64,000 bases of DNA from Candidatus Aphodovivens excrementavium (GTDB lineage Bacteria > Actinomycetota > Coriobacteriia > Coriobacteriales > Eggerthellaceae), in contig DVKR01000018.1 of the NCBI GenBank assembly GCA_018715935.1, forward strand, positions 1 to 64,000, read 5' to 3'. Positions within the stretch are counted from its first letter, which is position 1, and every line of letters starts with the position of its first letter. The notes under the pieces were generated by a model. The model worked only from the letters and a program-made list of their open reading frames with translations. It was not told the origin of the DNA and searched no databases. Both the position numbers and the translations under genes were made by a program. Below, piece by piece: positions 43,990-51,509 of the stretch.

Positions 43990-45582
43990 ATGGAATCTCA
44001 GCACGCGCCAGGGATTCAAACGCCCCCGTTCTCGGTTGCCCGATTCATCTGCGAGGGGTACGAGCTTGATCCTTTCAAGCAGATGGTTGTGGGGATGAAC
44101 GAAGGCATCACCTACGCCGAGGCGTATCGGCGCATGCTTTCGCTTGCAAACTACCTCTCAGACGAATGCGGTGTGCGCGCGGGCGACGTCGTGATGGTGG
44201 CGGCGCCTAACATCGTCTCCTACTTTACGCTTATCGGCTCGGTGCAGCTGGCAGGGGCTACGGTGTCACTGATGTCGCCAACGGTCGAGCGGGTTGAGTT
44301 CGAGGGGATATACGCGCGCGTGCATCCGCGCGTTGCCATCGTGTCGACGCAAGCCCATTGCGCGTTTGCGGCCGAATGTGCTTCCGACACTACCGTTCTT
44401 ACCATTGGGTGTTCGGAGGAAGGCGTCGCCTCGGTTGAGAGCGCTTGGCGCACGGGTGCCACCTGGAGCAAGCCCGCTTCTCAAGACGACCCGAAAGTCA
44501 TCTTGTTCACCTCGGGGTCTACGGGAACCCCCAAGGCGGTTCAGCTGCGCGGTTCGTCGTTTTGTCGCCATGCGCGCGAGCTCACCGCTGCCTTGGAGGT
44601 GCGGCAAGGCGAGGTATTCTTTATCCCCGTTCCCTTTGCGCACGTTTACGGTGTGGTTGGCTTGCATCTCGCTTTGATGCATCATGCCACCGTTGCTACG
44701 CTCGTGAAATATCGGCCGGAAATGGCGCTTTCGCTTATCACCTCGGCACGCGCAAACGTGTATTTGGGCGTGTCCACTATGTACCTGCGCGAACTGCGTG
44801 AAAATCTAGACGGCGAGTGGGATCTGAGTTGTTTGCGCGCGGGGCTGGTTGCCGGCGCGTCAAGCCCGCTGGCGGTGTTTGAGGAATACCAAGAAAAATA
44901 CGGCGCCACTCTGGTGAACTCCTACGGCATGACCGAGACGGCGGCAACGCTTACGGTGGGAAGGCTTACCGACCCGCTGCGCGAGCGCGCCGCTACCGTG
45001 GGACTTCCCATTGCGGGCGCTGCCGTGCGCACCGCTCCGCTCGGGCAAGCGGAAGAGCGGCTCGCCTGCCCCTTCCCCGCAAATTCCGACGGAAGCTGGC
45101 CTCGGGGCGAGCTGGTGTGCAAAACCCCGTCCCTCGCTGACGGCGTTGTTGGGGCCGATGGAAAGCTTGTCCGGCTGCTTGATGCAGAGGGCTGGCTGCA
45201 CACCGGAGACATTGGCTGGGTTGATGCGCAAGGCTATGTGTGGGTTGACGGCCGAGTGAAAGACATGATCATTCGCGGAGGCATCAACATCTATCCGGCC
45301 GAGGTGGAAAACACTTATCAAAACCATCCGCAAATCGCCGAGTGCTGTCTGGTTGGGTATCCCGACCCCGATTTAGGCGAGCGCACCTGCCTGTGCGCCA
45401 TCATGAACGAAGACGCAACCGTGTCGGCATTCGAGCTGCGCGAATACGCCAAGGGGCGCATCGAAAAATGCAAGATTCCCGACTTGGTGATGAAGATGGA
45501 CGAATTCCCTCGTTTGGGGAATGGTAAAATCGACAAGAAAACGCTGGAAGCCCACGTCAAGGGCATGTTATGTCCGTCCTAG
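43990..45582 (+). CDS. AMP-forming acyl-CoA synthetase, CaiC-like
   Basis: The 530-residue ANL-family enzyme activates a carboxylic acid to its CoA ester with ATP. Visible motifs are the P-loop FTSGSTGTPKAVQ, the A5-type YGMTETAA, the hinge HTGDIGWVDAQGYVWVDGRVKDMI, and the catalytic Lys in GNGKIDKK near the C-terminus. The ATG at 43990 follows AAGGGAAG; ATGs at 43966/43969 are alternatives. In the cai operon the equivalent ligase primes the cycle that the CoA-transferase then sustains. Substrate unknown. Confidence 0.9.
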   Translation: MESQHAPGIQTPPFSVARFICEGYELDPFKQMVVGMNEGITYAEAYRRMLSLANYLSDECGVRAGDVVMVAAPNIVSYFTLIGSVQLAGATVSLMSPTVERVEFEGIYARVHPRVAIVSTQAHCAFAAECASDTTVLTIGCSEEGVASVESAWRTGATWSKPASQDDPKVILFTSGSTGTPKAVQLRGSSFCRHARELTAALEVRQGEVFFIPVPFAHVYGVVGLHLALMHHATVATLVKYRPEMALSLITSARANVYLGVSTMYLRELRENLDGEWDLSCLRAGLVAGASSPLAVFEEYQEKYGATLVNSYGMTETAATLTVGRLTDPLRERAATVGLPIAGAAVRTAPLGQAEERLACPFPANSDGSWPRGELVCKTPSLADGVVGADGKLVRLLDAEGWLHTGDIGWVDAQGYVWVDGRVKDMIIRGGINIYPAEVENTYQNHPQIAECCLVGYPDPDLGERTCLCAIMNEDATVSAFELREYAKGRIEKCKIPDLVMKMDEFPRLGNGKIDKKTLEAHVKGMLCPS

Positions 45583-45597
45583 GAGGATGTTGGCGCC

Positions 45598-46806
45598 ATG
45601 ATCTCTATCGAGCTGACTGCAGAGCAGAAAGACGCGATTGCTGCGGTGGACGCGTTTTGCGACCGCTATTTCACCGAAGACGCCATTAAGCAGTGGTGCA
45701 AATCGCGCGGGGTGCCTTCCACGGTCTACAACGCCTTCTACGAGAGCGCGCTGGGGAAGTACTGCCTGCCGGAATATCTTGGCGGCAGGGAATGCTCGCT
45801 TGCGGAGAAGTCTGCGGTAATTGCGCGGCTGTGCCACCGAGCAGGTGCAATGCTCCCCTTCGTGAACGACATGCTTTCCATGACGCTGCTCGACAGCATG
45901 CGCGAGGTGTCGCGGCGCGAAGTGGTGGAAGAGCTGCTCACCAAAAGCGGCCACGTGATGTTTTCGGAGGCGTTTTCGGAGGCGCGCGCCGGCAGCGATG
46001 CGTCTGCCGTGCAGACAATTGTGAGCGTAGAGCCCGATGGCGTGTTTCTGGACGGAGAGAAGTCGTTCGTTTCAGGCGGGCAGTTTTCGCCCGAGGCGCT
46101 GGTGCTGGCGCGCGACCCCGTGCACGGGCTTGAAGACGGAGGGCTTTCCCTGTGGCTTGTTCCCATCGACGAGCCAGGGGTGTCCACATACCCGCTCGAG
46201 ACGGTGGGCCAGGCGATGACGGCGCCGGCAACGCTGAAGTTCGACCATGTTGAGCTGCGCCCCGAGCAGCGAATTCAAACGCAGGGCAAGCTGGACGCCA
46301 TGCTTAAGCGCCAATACGAACTCGGACGTATTCTCATCTGCGCCGCTAGCATGGGCTTGGCTTTGGCGGCCATGGACGATGCGCTCGACCATGCCAACGA
46401 CCATATGGTAAAGGGCCAGACTCTGGGCACCCTGCCTCAAATTCGCGAGAAGCTCGCCGATATGGAGGTGCGCAACCGCGCAATGTGCCAGCTGGTATAC
46501 GTTGCGGCAGATTCGGTGGACAAGGGCCTGCAGCGCTGCCATCTCGACTGCGCATTGATGAAGCGTGCGGTTCCGCGTATGGCAACCGAGGTGGCGTCTG
46601 AGGCATTGCAGATCCTTGGCGGCAGAGGCTACACCAACCAATCGCGCGTGGGCCGAATCTGGCAAGACTGCCGCGGAAACCAGATTGCTCAGGGGACCGA
46701 CGAAGTCATGGTTCACCTTATCGCTAAATCGTTGATGGCAAATCGAGCTTCCGAGCGCCGTGTTGCCGAAGAGCGCATTCAACAGGCGCGGACAGAGCAA
46801 GAGTAG
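45598..46806 (+). CDS. Second CaiA-like acyl-CoA dehydrogenase, catalytic Glu replaced by Gln
   Basis: The 402-residue paralogue keeps the family order: LTAEQKDAIAAVDAF, SEAFSEARAGSDASAV, QIREKLADMEVRNRAM, and GRGYTNQSRVGRIWQDCRGNQ. The base position reads IAQGTDEV, Gln instead of Glu, while the first paralogue has Gly. The C-terminal ~15 residues are extra. It starts 15 bp after the ligase stop with AGGAGG. The two may act on different acyl chains, or together as a heteromer; sequence cannot decide. Confidence 0.88.
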   Translation: MISIELTAEQKDAIAAVDAFCDRYFTEDAIKQWCKSRGVPSTVYNAFYESALGKYCLPEYLGGRECSLAEKSAVIARLCHRAGAMLPFVNDMLSMTLLDSMREVSRREVVEELLTKSGHVMFSEAFSEARAGSDASAVQTIVSVEPDGVFLDGEKSFVSGGQFSPEALVLARDPVHGLEDGGLSLWLVPIDEPGVSTYPLETVGQAMTAPATLKFDHVELRPEQRIQTQGKLDAMLKRQYELGRILICAASMGLALAAMDDALDHANDHMVKGQTLGTLPQIREKLADMEVRNRAMCQLVYVAADSVDKGLQRCHLDCALMKRAVPRMATEVASEALQILGGRGYTNQSRVGRIWQDCRGNQIAQGTDEVMVHLIAKSLMANRASERRVAEERIQQARTEQE

Positions 46807-47145
46807 CGCATATTGTCGCATCCGAGCTTGCGAACGCATTCAATTGTAAGAGGGCGCGCAGCGTAATAGCGCTTATGCTCTCGCGCTTTGCGCAAGATCT
46901 CCTGCGCGCTGGAATGCTTCGTGCCAAAACGCGATCTACCAGCTCCTTTAGTTCGAATTCAATACAGAAACGAGTTTTGCCCAAACAAAAGCATTCGGGC
47001 GCTTTTTATAATCTCTCATAGAGAAGGAGTGCCCCTTTTGAGGGCAGTGCCTTCGCAAGGGAAGTCAGTCCGAGCCTGTAGTGCAGGCGTGCGCTGCCCA
47101 GTGCAAAGCTTCTGTGCAAAGCGCAAGGAGAAAGGTTAGGCACTT
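46807..47145 (+). promoter_or_regulatory. fixA leader with promoter P3
   Basis: A consensus -10 TATAAT lies at 47007-47012. TTTTGCCCAA starts at 46975, exactly 32 nt before it, the same offset as the box in P1 and P2; ACAAAAG completes a TTTTG-N6-CAAAA inverted repeat. A ~130-nt leader follows to fixA. An 83-codon ORF over this region has no recognisable family and runs through the promoter, so it is not called. The left ~160 bp shows nothing further. Confidence 0.7.
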
Positions 47146-47892
47146 ATGAAGATCGTTGTACCTTGCAAAGTGGTTGCCGACGATAAAGACATCGTTGCGG
47201 CTGCAGACGGCTCGCTTGATTTCAGCAAGGCGAAGCCGATCATTTCCACCTACGACCTAAACGCCATTGCCGCCGCAGCCGAGTTGGCAAAAGCCAACGA
47301 GGGCAGCTCGGTTAAGGCGATTACGGTGTGCTCCGCTGCGGCAGGGGCAAACACCAAGCTGCGCAAAGACATCATCGCCCGCGGCACCGAAGAGCTGCTG
47401 ATGACGGCAGACGACGCGGTTGCCGACTTGGACGCGTTCGCCACGGCCGCCGAGCTGAAGAAGCTGGTGGAAAAGGCCGGCGGATTCGATTTGATCGTCT
47501 GCGGCGACGGCTCTGCCGATCTGTACGCCAAGCAGACGGGCGTCCAGCTGGCCGCCGCTTTGGATGTTCCCTATCTTTCCGAAGTGATTTCTGTAGAGGC
47601 TGCCGGCGAGAAGATCGTGTGCAAGCGCATGCTGGCCACCGAGGTTGAGACCGTTGAGGTTCCGCTTCCTGCAGTTATTGCCGTCACCCCCGAGATCGCG
47701 CAGGCAAAGCCCAATTCCATGAAAGACATTTTGGCTGCCGGAAAGAAGCCTCAACTGGTTGAGGCTGCCGAGGATCCCGCTGTTGCGGTTGTTGAGACGG
47801 TTGCCATAAAGGCGCCTGCGCAGGCAGATCGCGCATGCCAGCTGTTCGAGGACGTTGACGAGTTCGTTGCCGCCGTGAAGGCCGCGCTGTAG
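47146..47892 (+). CDS. fixA: Electron transfer flavoprotein beta subunit, FixA type
   Basis: The 248-residue protein has the ETF-beta fold markers: MKIVVPCKVVADDKDI, YDLNAIAAAAELAKAN, and DLIVCGDGSADLYAKQTGVQLAA. It binds the AMP or second FAD and docks acyl-CoA dehydrogenases. Gene order fixA-fixB-fixC-fixX follows, so the complex is of the FixABCX kind rather than a plain ETF. Such complexes can split NADH electrons between quinone and ferredoxin; bifurcation here is inference. Confidence 0.88.
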   Translation: MKIVVPCKVVADDKDIVAAADGSLDFSKAKPIISTYDLNAIAAAAELAKANEGSSVKAITVCSAAAGANTKLRKDIIARGTEELLMTADDAVADLDAFATAAELKKLVEKAGGFDLIVCGDGSADLYAKQTGVQLAAALDVPYLSEVISVEAAGEKIVCKRMLATEVETVEVPLPAVIAVTPEIAQAKPNSMKDILAAGKKPQLVEAAEDPAVAVVETVAIKAPAQADRACQLFEDVDEFVAAVKAAL

Positions 47893-47918
47893 GTAATCGA
47901 TAGGAAGGACTTAAAGAT

Positions 47919-48806
47919 ATGAAGGCTTTCGTTCTTGCTGAAACCGAATCCGCCGCGCGCGAGCTGTGCGCCGGCGCCCGCACTCTTGCCGACGAGGTGG
48001 TTCTGGTCAAGTTCGGCGCACCGGTAACGGGCGTTGCCGATATGTGCCTTACCGTTGCCGTTCCGGAAGGAGCGGTGGCAGACGACGCTTACGTTACCGT
48101 CAACGCGGCGTTTGATGCGCAAGGCGCGTCTGTTGTGCTTGCCGAGCCCGCCGCTTCCATTCTTTCGGTAGTTGGTCGCCTTGCGGCGCATCTGGGCACT
48201 GCCGCTATCACCGACATCCAGTCTGTTTCCGACGGCGTGGCAACCAGCATGTATTTTGGCGGCGTTGGCGTGCGCGAAGCAAAGGCAACCGGCGACGTTG
48301 CGGTGTACACCGTAGCCGCAGGCACGTTCGATGGCTCTGCCGCGACGGGCGGCGACGCGGTTGAGGAGCTTGCGTGGCAGGCACCTGCTTCGGCGCTGGT
48401 GAAAGTGGGTTCCGAACAGCTTCCTCCGTCTGACGTGAACCTGCAAGGCGCCGATGTTGTCATAGGCTGCGGTCGCGGTTTCTCCCAAGAGGACGATTTG
48501 CAGATGGCGCGAGACCTTGCTGCCCAGACCGGTGGCGAGCTTGCTTGCACGCGCCCGCTCACCGAAGGTGTCGATTGGTTCCCGCGCGAGGCGTACCTGG
48601 GCGTTTCCGGCCAGATCATCGCACCGAAGGTGTATTTCGCACTCGGTCTTTCCGGCCAGATGCAGCACATGGTGGGCGTTGCCAAAGCCGGCACCATCAT
48701 TGCGATCAACAAAGACAAAAACGCACCGGTGTTCAAGCAGTGCGACCTTGGGTTCGTAGGCGACCTGAAGACGGCGCTTCCGGCGCTTACCAACGCTTTG
48801 GCATAA
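47919..48806 (+). CDS. fixB: Electron transfer flavoprotein alpha subunit, FixB type
   Basis: The 295-residue subunit has the C-terminal FAD domain motif run GRGFSQEDDLQMARDLA, TRPLTEGVDWFPREAYLG, SGQIIAPKVYFALGLSGQMQHM and INKDKNAPVFKQCDLGFVGD. The N-terminal half is shorter than in some ETFs. The GLSGQMQHMVG form and the EGVDWFPRE stretch resemble FixB/YdiR proteins. It lies 26 bp after fixA with an AGGAAGGA site. It should carry electrons to FixC or from it to the CaiA-like enzymes. Confidence 0.88.
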   Translation: MKAFVLAETESAARELCAGARTLADEVVLVKFGAPVTGVADMCLTVAVPEGAVADDAYVTVNAAFDAQGASVVLAEPAASILSVVGRLAAHLGTAAITDIQSVSDGVATSMYFGGVGVREAKATGDVAVYTVAAGTFDGSAATGGDAVEELAWQAPASALVKVGSEQLPPSDVNLQGADVVIGCGRGFSQEDDLQMARDLAAQTGGELACTRPLTEGVDWFPREAYLGVSGQIIAPKVYFALGLSGQMQHMVGVAKAGTIIAINKDKNAPVFKQCDLGFVGDLKTALPALTNALA

Positions 48807-48863
48807 ACCAAGGCCGAGGGCTGCCGTTGCGGCCTCTCTTGACGCCGATCCCTTAAACAATCT

Positions 48864-48955
48864 GGAGGCGGGGCTCTGAAGTGCGCGCCGCCTCCGGGGT
48901 TTTGCGACTATTCCATCCCGCAAATGCGGGAAAGGACTCTCTTCGCGTTTTTTTT
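48864..48955 (+). terminator. fixB-fixC intergenic hairpins and T-run
   Basis: GGAGGCGG (48864-48871) pairs with CCGCCTCC (48888-48895), then GGGGTTTTG. A second small hairpin CCCGC-aaat-GCGGG (about 48917-48930) is followed 15 nt later by an unbroken ten-T run near 48950. Either could lower read-through into fixC; a full stop between fixB and fixC would be surprising. Confidence 0.5.
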
Positions 48956-48988
48956 TTCAAAATGGCAATCTGCAGGAAAGGAGCGGTG

Positions 48989-50284
48989 ATGTCCGAAGCC
49001 GATTTCGATGTCATCGTAGTGGGCGCTGGCTGCGCCGGGTCGGTGGCGGCGTATGTTGCCGCTTCTGCCGGCAAAAGCGTGCTTTTGGTGGAGCGTGGCA
49101 ACTACGCAGGCGCCAAGAACATGACGGGCGGGCGCATCTACTCTCATTCGCTTAAAGAGGTGTTTCCGAATTTCGAAGAGGAAGCCCCCATTGAGCGCAA
49201 GGTGACCCACGAGCGCATTGCGCTTCTGGACTCCGAATCGATGATGACCGTCGACTTCACAAGCCCCGAACTCGCGCGCGAGGGCGCCGATAGCTATACC
49301 GTGCTGAGAGGCCCGTTCGATCAGTGGCTTGCGGAAAAGGCCGAAGAGGCAGGAGCCGAGGCGATTTACGGCATTGCGGTTGAGGAGCTCATCAAAGACG
49401 AGTCGGGCAGGGTCGTTGGCGTCCGTGCGGGCGAAGACGAGATCACCGGGCAGGTGGTGATACTGTGCGAGGGCACCAACTCCCTGTTGGCAGAGCGTTG
49501 TCTGGGCAATCCGCGTCCGAAGCCCAATCAGATGGCGGTGGGCATTAAGGAAACGTTTGAGCTGCCTGCATCGGTTATCGAAGATCGCTTCCTTGTGCCG
49601 GAAGGCGAAGGCGCGGCGATGCTGTTTGTGGGCGACTGCACTAAAGGCCATGTGGGCGGCGGCTTCTTGTATGCAAACAAGGAGTCCATTAGCTTGGGCC
49701 TGGTGGCAACCATTTCCACCACGGCGGCGCAAGATACTCCGGTCTACCAGATGATGGAAGACTTCAAGAAGCATCCTGCGGTAGCCCCTGTCATCAAGGG
49801 CGCCAAAATGGTGGAGCACTCGGGCCATATGGTGCCCGAGGGCGGCTACCAGATGATTCCGCGCTACATCTTCGACGGCTGCCTGCTGGCGGGCGAGACG
49901 GCTGGGTTCTGCATGAACCTGGGCTACCAGGTGCGCGGCATGGACTTCGCCGTAGCGTCGGGGCGCATGGCTGCTGAAGCGGCATGCGCCGCAATCGACG
50001 CGGGCGATACGTCCGCTGCCGGCTTGGGCTCCTACAAAACCAAGCTGGAAAGCTCGTTTGTCATACAGGATCTGAAGATGTTCCAGGCGTGGCCTTCCAC
50101 CATGGAGCATTGGGATCGGATGTTCACCGAGTATCCCACCATGGTTCGTGAGATTTTCAATGGCTTGTTCTGCGTAGACGGCAAGCCACAGCAGCATCTT
50201 GCCAAGCGCGTGATGCCCATTGTCAAGAAGCGCGGTTTGTTCAGCCTGTTTAAGGAGATTCGAAGGGCGGTGAAAGCGCTGTGA
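48989..50284 (+). CDS. fixC: FixC flavoprotein, ETF-quinone oxidoreductase-like
   Basis: The 431-residue FAD protein starts with the dinucleotide fold VVGAGCAGSVAAYVAASAGK and VLLVERGN, has the GG-motif region AGAKNMTGGRIYSHSL typical of FixC, and the second FAD motif LLAGETAGFCMNLGYQVRGMDFA. It passes electrons between FixAB and quinone. The ATG at 48989 follows AAAGGAG. It overlaps fixX by GTGA. The C-terminus is a short membrane-associating helix region, as in relatives. Confidence 0.92.
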   Translation: MSEADFDVIVVGAGCAGSVAAYVAASAGKSVLLVERGNYAGAKNMTGGRIYSHSLKEVFPNFEEEAPIERKVTHERIALLDSESMMTVDFTSPELAREGADSYTVLRGPFDQWLAEKAEEAGAEAIYGIAVEELIKDESGRVVGVRAGEDEITGQVVILCEGTNSLLAERCLGNPRPKPNQMAVGIKETFELPASVIEDRFLVPEGEGAAMLFVGDCTKGHVGGGFLYANKESISLGLVATISTTAAQDTPVYQMMEDFKKHPAVAPVIKGAKMVEHSGHMVPEGGYQMIPRYIFDGCLLAGETAGFCMNLGYQVRGMDFAVASGRMAAEAACAAIDAGDTSAAGLGSYKTKLESSFVIQDLKMFQAWPSTMEHWDRMFTEYPTMVREIFNGLFCVDGKPQQHLAKRVMPIVKKRGLFSLFKEIRRAVKAL

Positions 50285-50580
50285 AGCCAGTAAGTGAGAT
50301 CACAGTCAACGTTGACGAGCTGCTCAGCGTCAACAAATACGAGGTTGACGAGGAAAGCGCCCATATCGAGCTGGTTGACGAGCCCTCCGACGAGGAGTTC
50401 CGCAAGCTTGTGCTGCTCTGTCCTGCCGCATTGTACAAAGTGGACGAAGAGGGCAATAAGACCTTCGACTATGCCGGATGTCTTGAGTGCGGCACGTGCC
50501 GCATTGCTTGCGAAGGCACTATCGTCAAGAAATGGGAAAACCCTCAACCCACCATGGGTGTGGAATATCGCTTCGGCTAG
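50281..50580 (+). CDS. fixX: FixX ferredoxin-like protein
   Basis: The 99-residue protein starts at a GTG that overlaps the fixC stop. Cys47 (LLCPAALY) and C67/C70/C73/C77 (CLECGTCRIAC) give one [4Fe-4S] cluster, as in FixX and the C-terminus of ETF-quinone oxidoreductase. It should link FixC to quinone or ferredoxin. A strong terminator ends the fix operon. Confidence 0.92.
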   Translation: MKPVSEITVNVDELLSVNKYEVDEESAHIELVDEPSDEEFRKLVLLCPAALYKVDEEGNKTFDYAGCLECGTCRIACEGTIVKKWENPQPTMGVEYRFG

Positions 50581-50687
50581 GACCCCTCTCTTCTTGACGT
50601 TGGCCTCCCTCCAGGTGTTTCGCAAGAATAACCGGTCGATAGCGAACAGGCTTGCTGCGATTACCCCCGTTCTCGCAGCGACGTCGA

Positions 50688-50728
50688 ACGAGGCCGTCTG
50701 CCTGTCTTAGCAGACGGCCTCGTCCTTT
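50688..50728 (+). terminator. Terminator of the fixABCX operon
   Basis: ACGAGGCCGTCTGC (50688-50701) pairs perfectly with GCAGACGGCCTCGT (50710-50723), followed by CCTTTTG. Confidence 0.9.
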
Positions 50729-50751
50729 TGGGGGATAATGCGTTCACGAGA

Positions 50752-50838
50752 GAAGCGGCTGCGTATAGGGGTTCGCAAAAGAAGTGGCTGCCTAAGGGGG
50801 TCCGCGAAAGAAGCGGCTGCCTAAGGGAGCGGCACACG
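50752..50838 (+). repeat. 29-bp tandem repeat upstream of the HAD gene
   Basis: Units at 50752-50780, 50781-50809 and 50810-50838 (third diverging at its end) share GAAGYGGCTGCCTAAGGG. They stand between the fix terminator and the HAD ribosome site. Confidence 0.87.
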
Positions 50839-50858
50839 TATACGAGGCGGGAGAGGAA

Positions 50859-51509
50859 ATGGACAAGCGGGTCATACTGTTCGATTTGGACGGCACGCTC
50901 ACCGACTCCAAAGAGGGCATTCTGAATTGCGTGCGCTATGCCTTGGAAAGGCTTGGCGAGCCTATTCCCGCCGATGACGTGCTGCAAACGTTTATTGGGC
51001 CGCCGCTTATCGACTCGTTTAAGGTGTGCTGCGGCTTTTCCGACGGTCGGGCACGCGAGGCAATTCGCCTCTACCGGGAGCGCTTCAGCGATGTGGGGCT
51101 TTTGGAAAACGCGCTCTACGACGGGGTTCCGCGCATGCTTGAGCAGCTGCAAAGCCAAGGGCTGCGCATGTCTGTTGCCACCTCGAAACCAACGGTATAC
51201 GCACGCCGCATTGTAAAGAATTTTGGAATTGACGACTGCTTCGACCACGTTATCGGCAGCAATATCGACGGAACGCGCGTTGTTAAAACCGAAGTCATCC
51301 AGTTCGCCCTGCAGCACTACCCTGAGGTGCCGATCGGTGAATTTGTGATGGTGGGCGACCGCAAGCACGACATGATCGGTGCTCGGGCGTGCGGCATCGA
51401 TGCGGTAGGCGTGCTCTACGGATACGGTTCTCGAGAAGAGTTGGCGTCATATGAGCCGCGTGCGCTTGCGGAGTCGGTGGGGGAGCTCACAGAGCTGCTC
51501 TCTCGATGA
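50859..51509 (+). CDS. HAD family phosphatase (phosphoglycolate phosphatase/PpaX-like)
   Basis: The 216-residue protein has HAD motif I VILFDLDGTLTDS (nucleophile D9), a helical cap, motif II in SVATSKPT, the motif III Lys in VVKTEVIQFAL, and motif IV VGDRKHDMIGAR. The cap type suggests phosphoglycolate or pyrophosphate-like small substrates. GAGAGGAA precedes the ATG. Its last 23 bp overlap the convergent GNAT gene. Confidence 0.87.
   Translation: MDKRVILFDLDGTLTDSKEGILNCVRYALERLGEPIPADDVLQTFIGPPLIDSFKVCCGFSDGRAREAIRLYRERFSDVGLLENALYDGVPRMLEQLQSQGLRMSVATSKPTVYARRIVKNFGIDDCFDHVIGSNIDGTRVVKTEVIQFALQHYPEVPIGEFVMVGDRKHDMIGARACGIDAVGVLYGYGSREELASYEPRALAESVGELTELLSR

Noticed and set aside
46888-47139. 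83-codon ORF upstream of fixA
   Set aside because: It spans promoter P3 and the leader, has no recognisable family and no good ribosome site.
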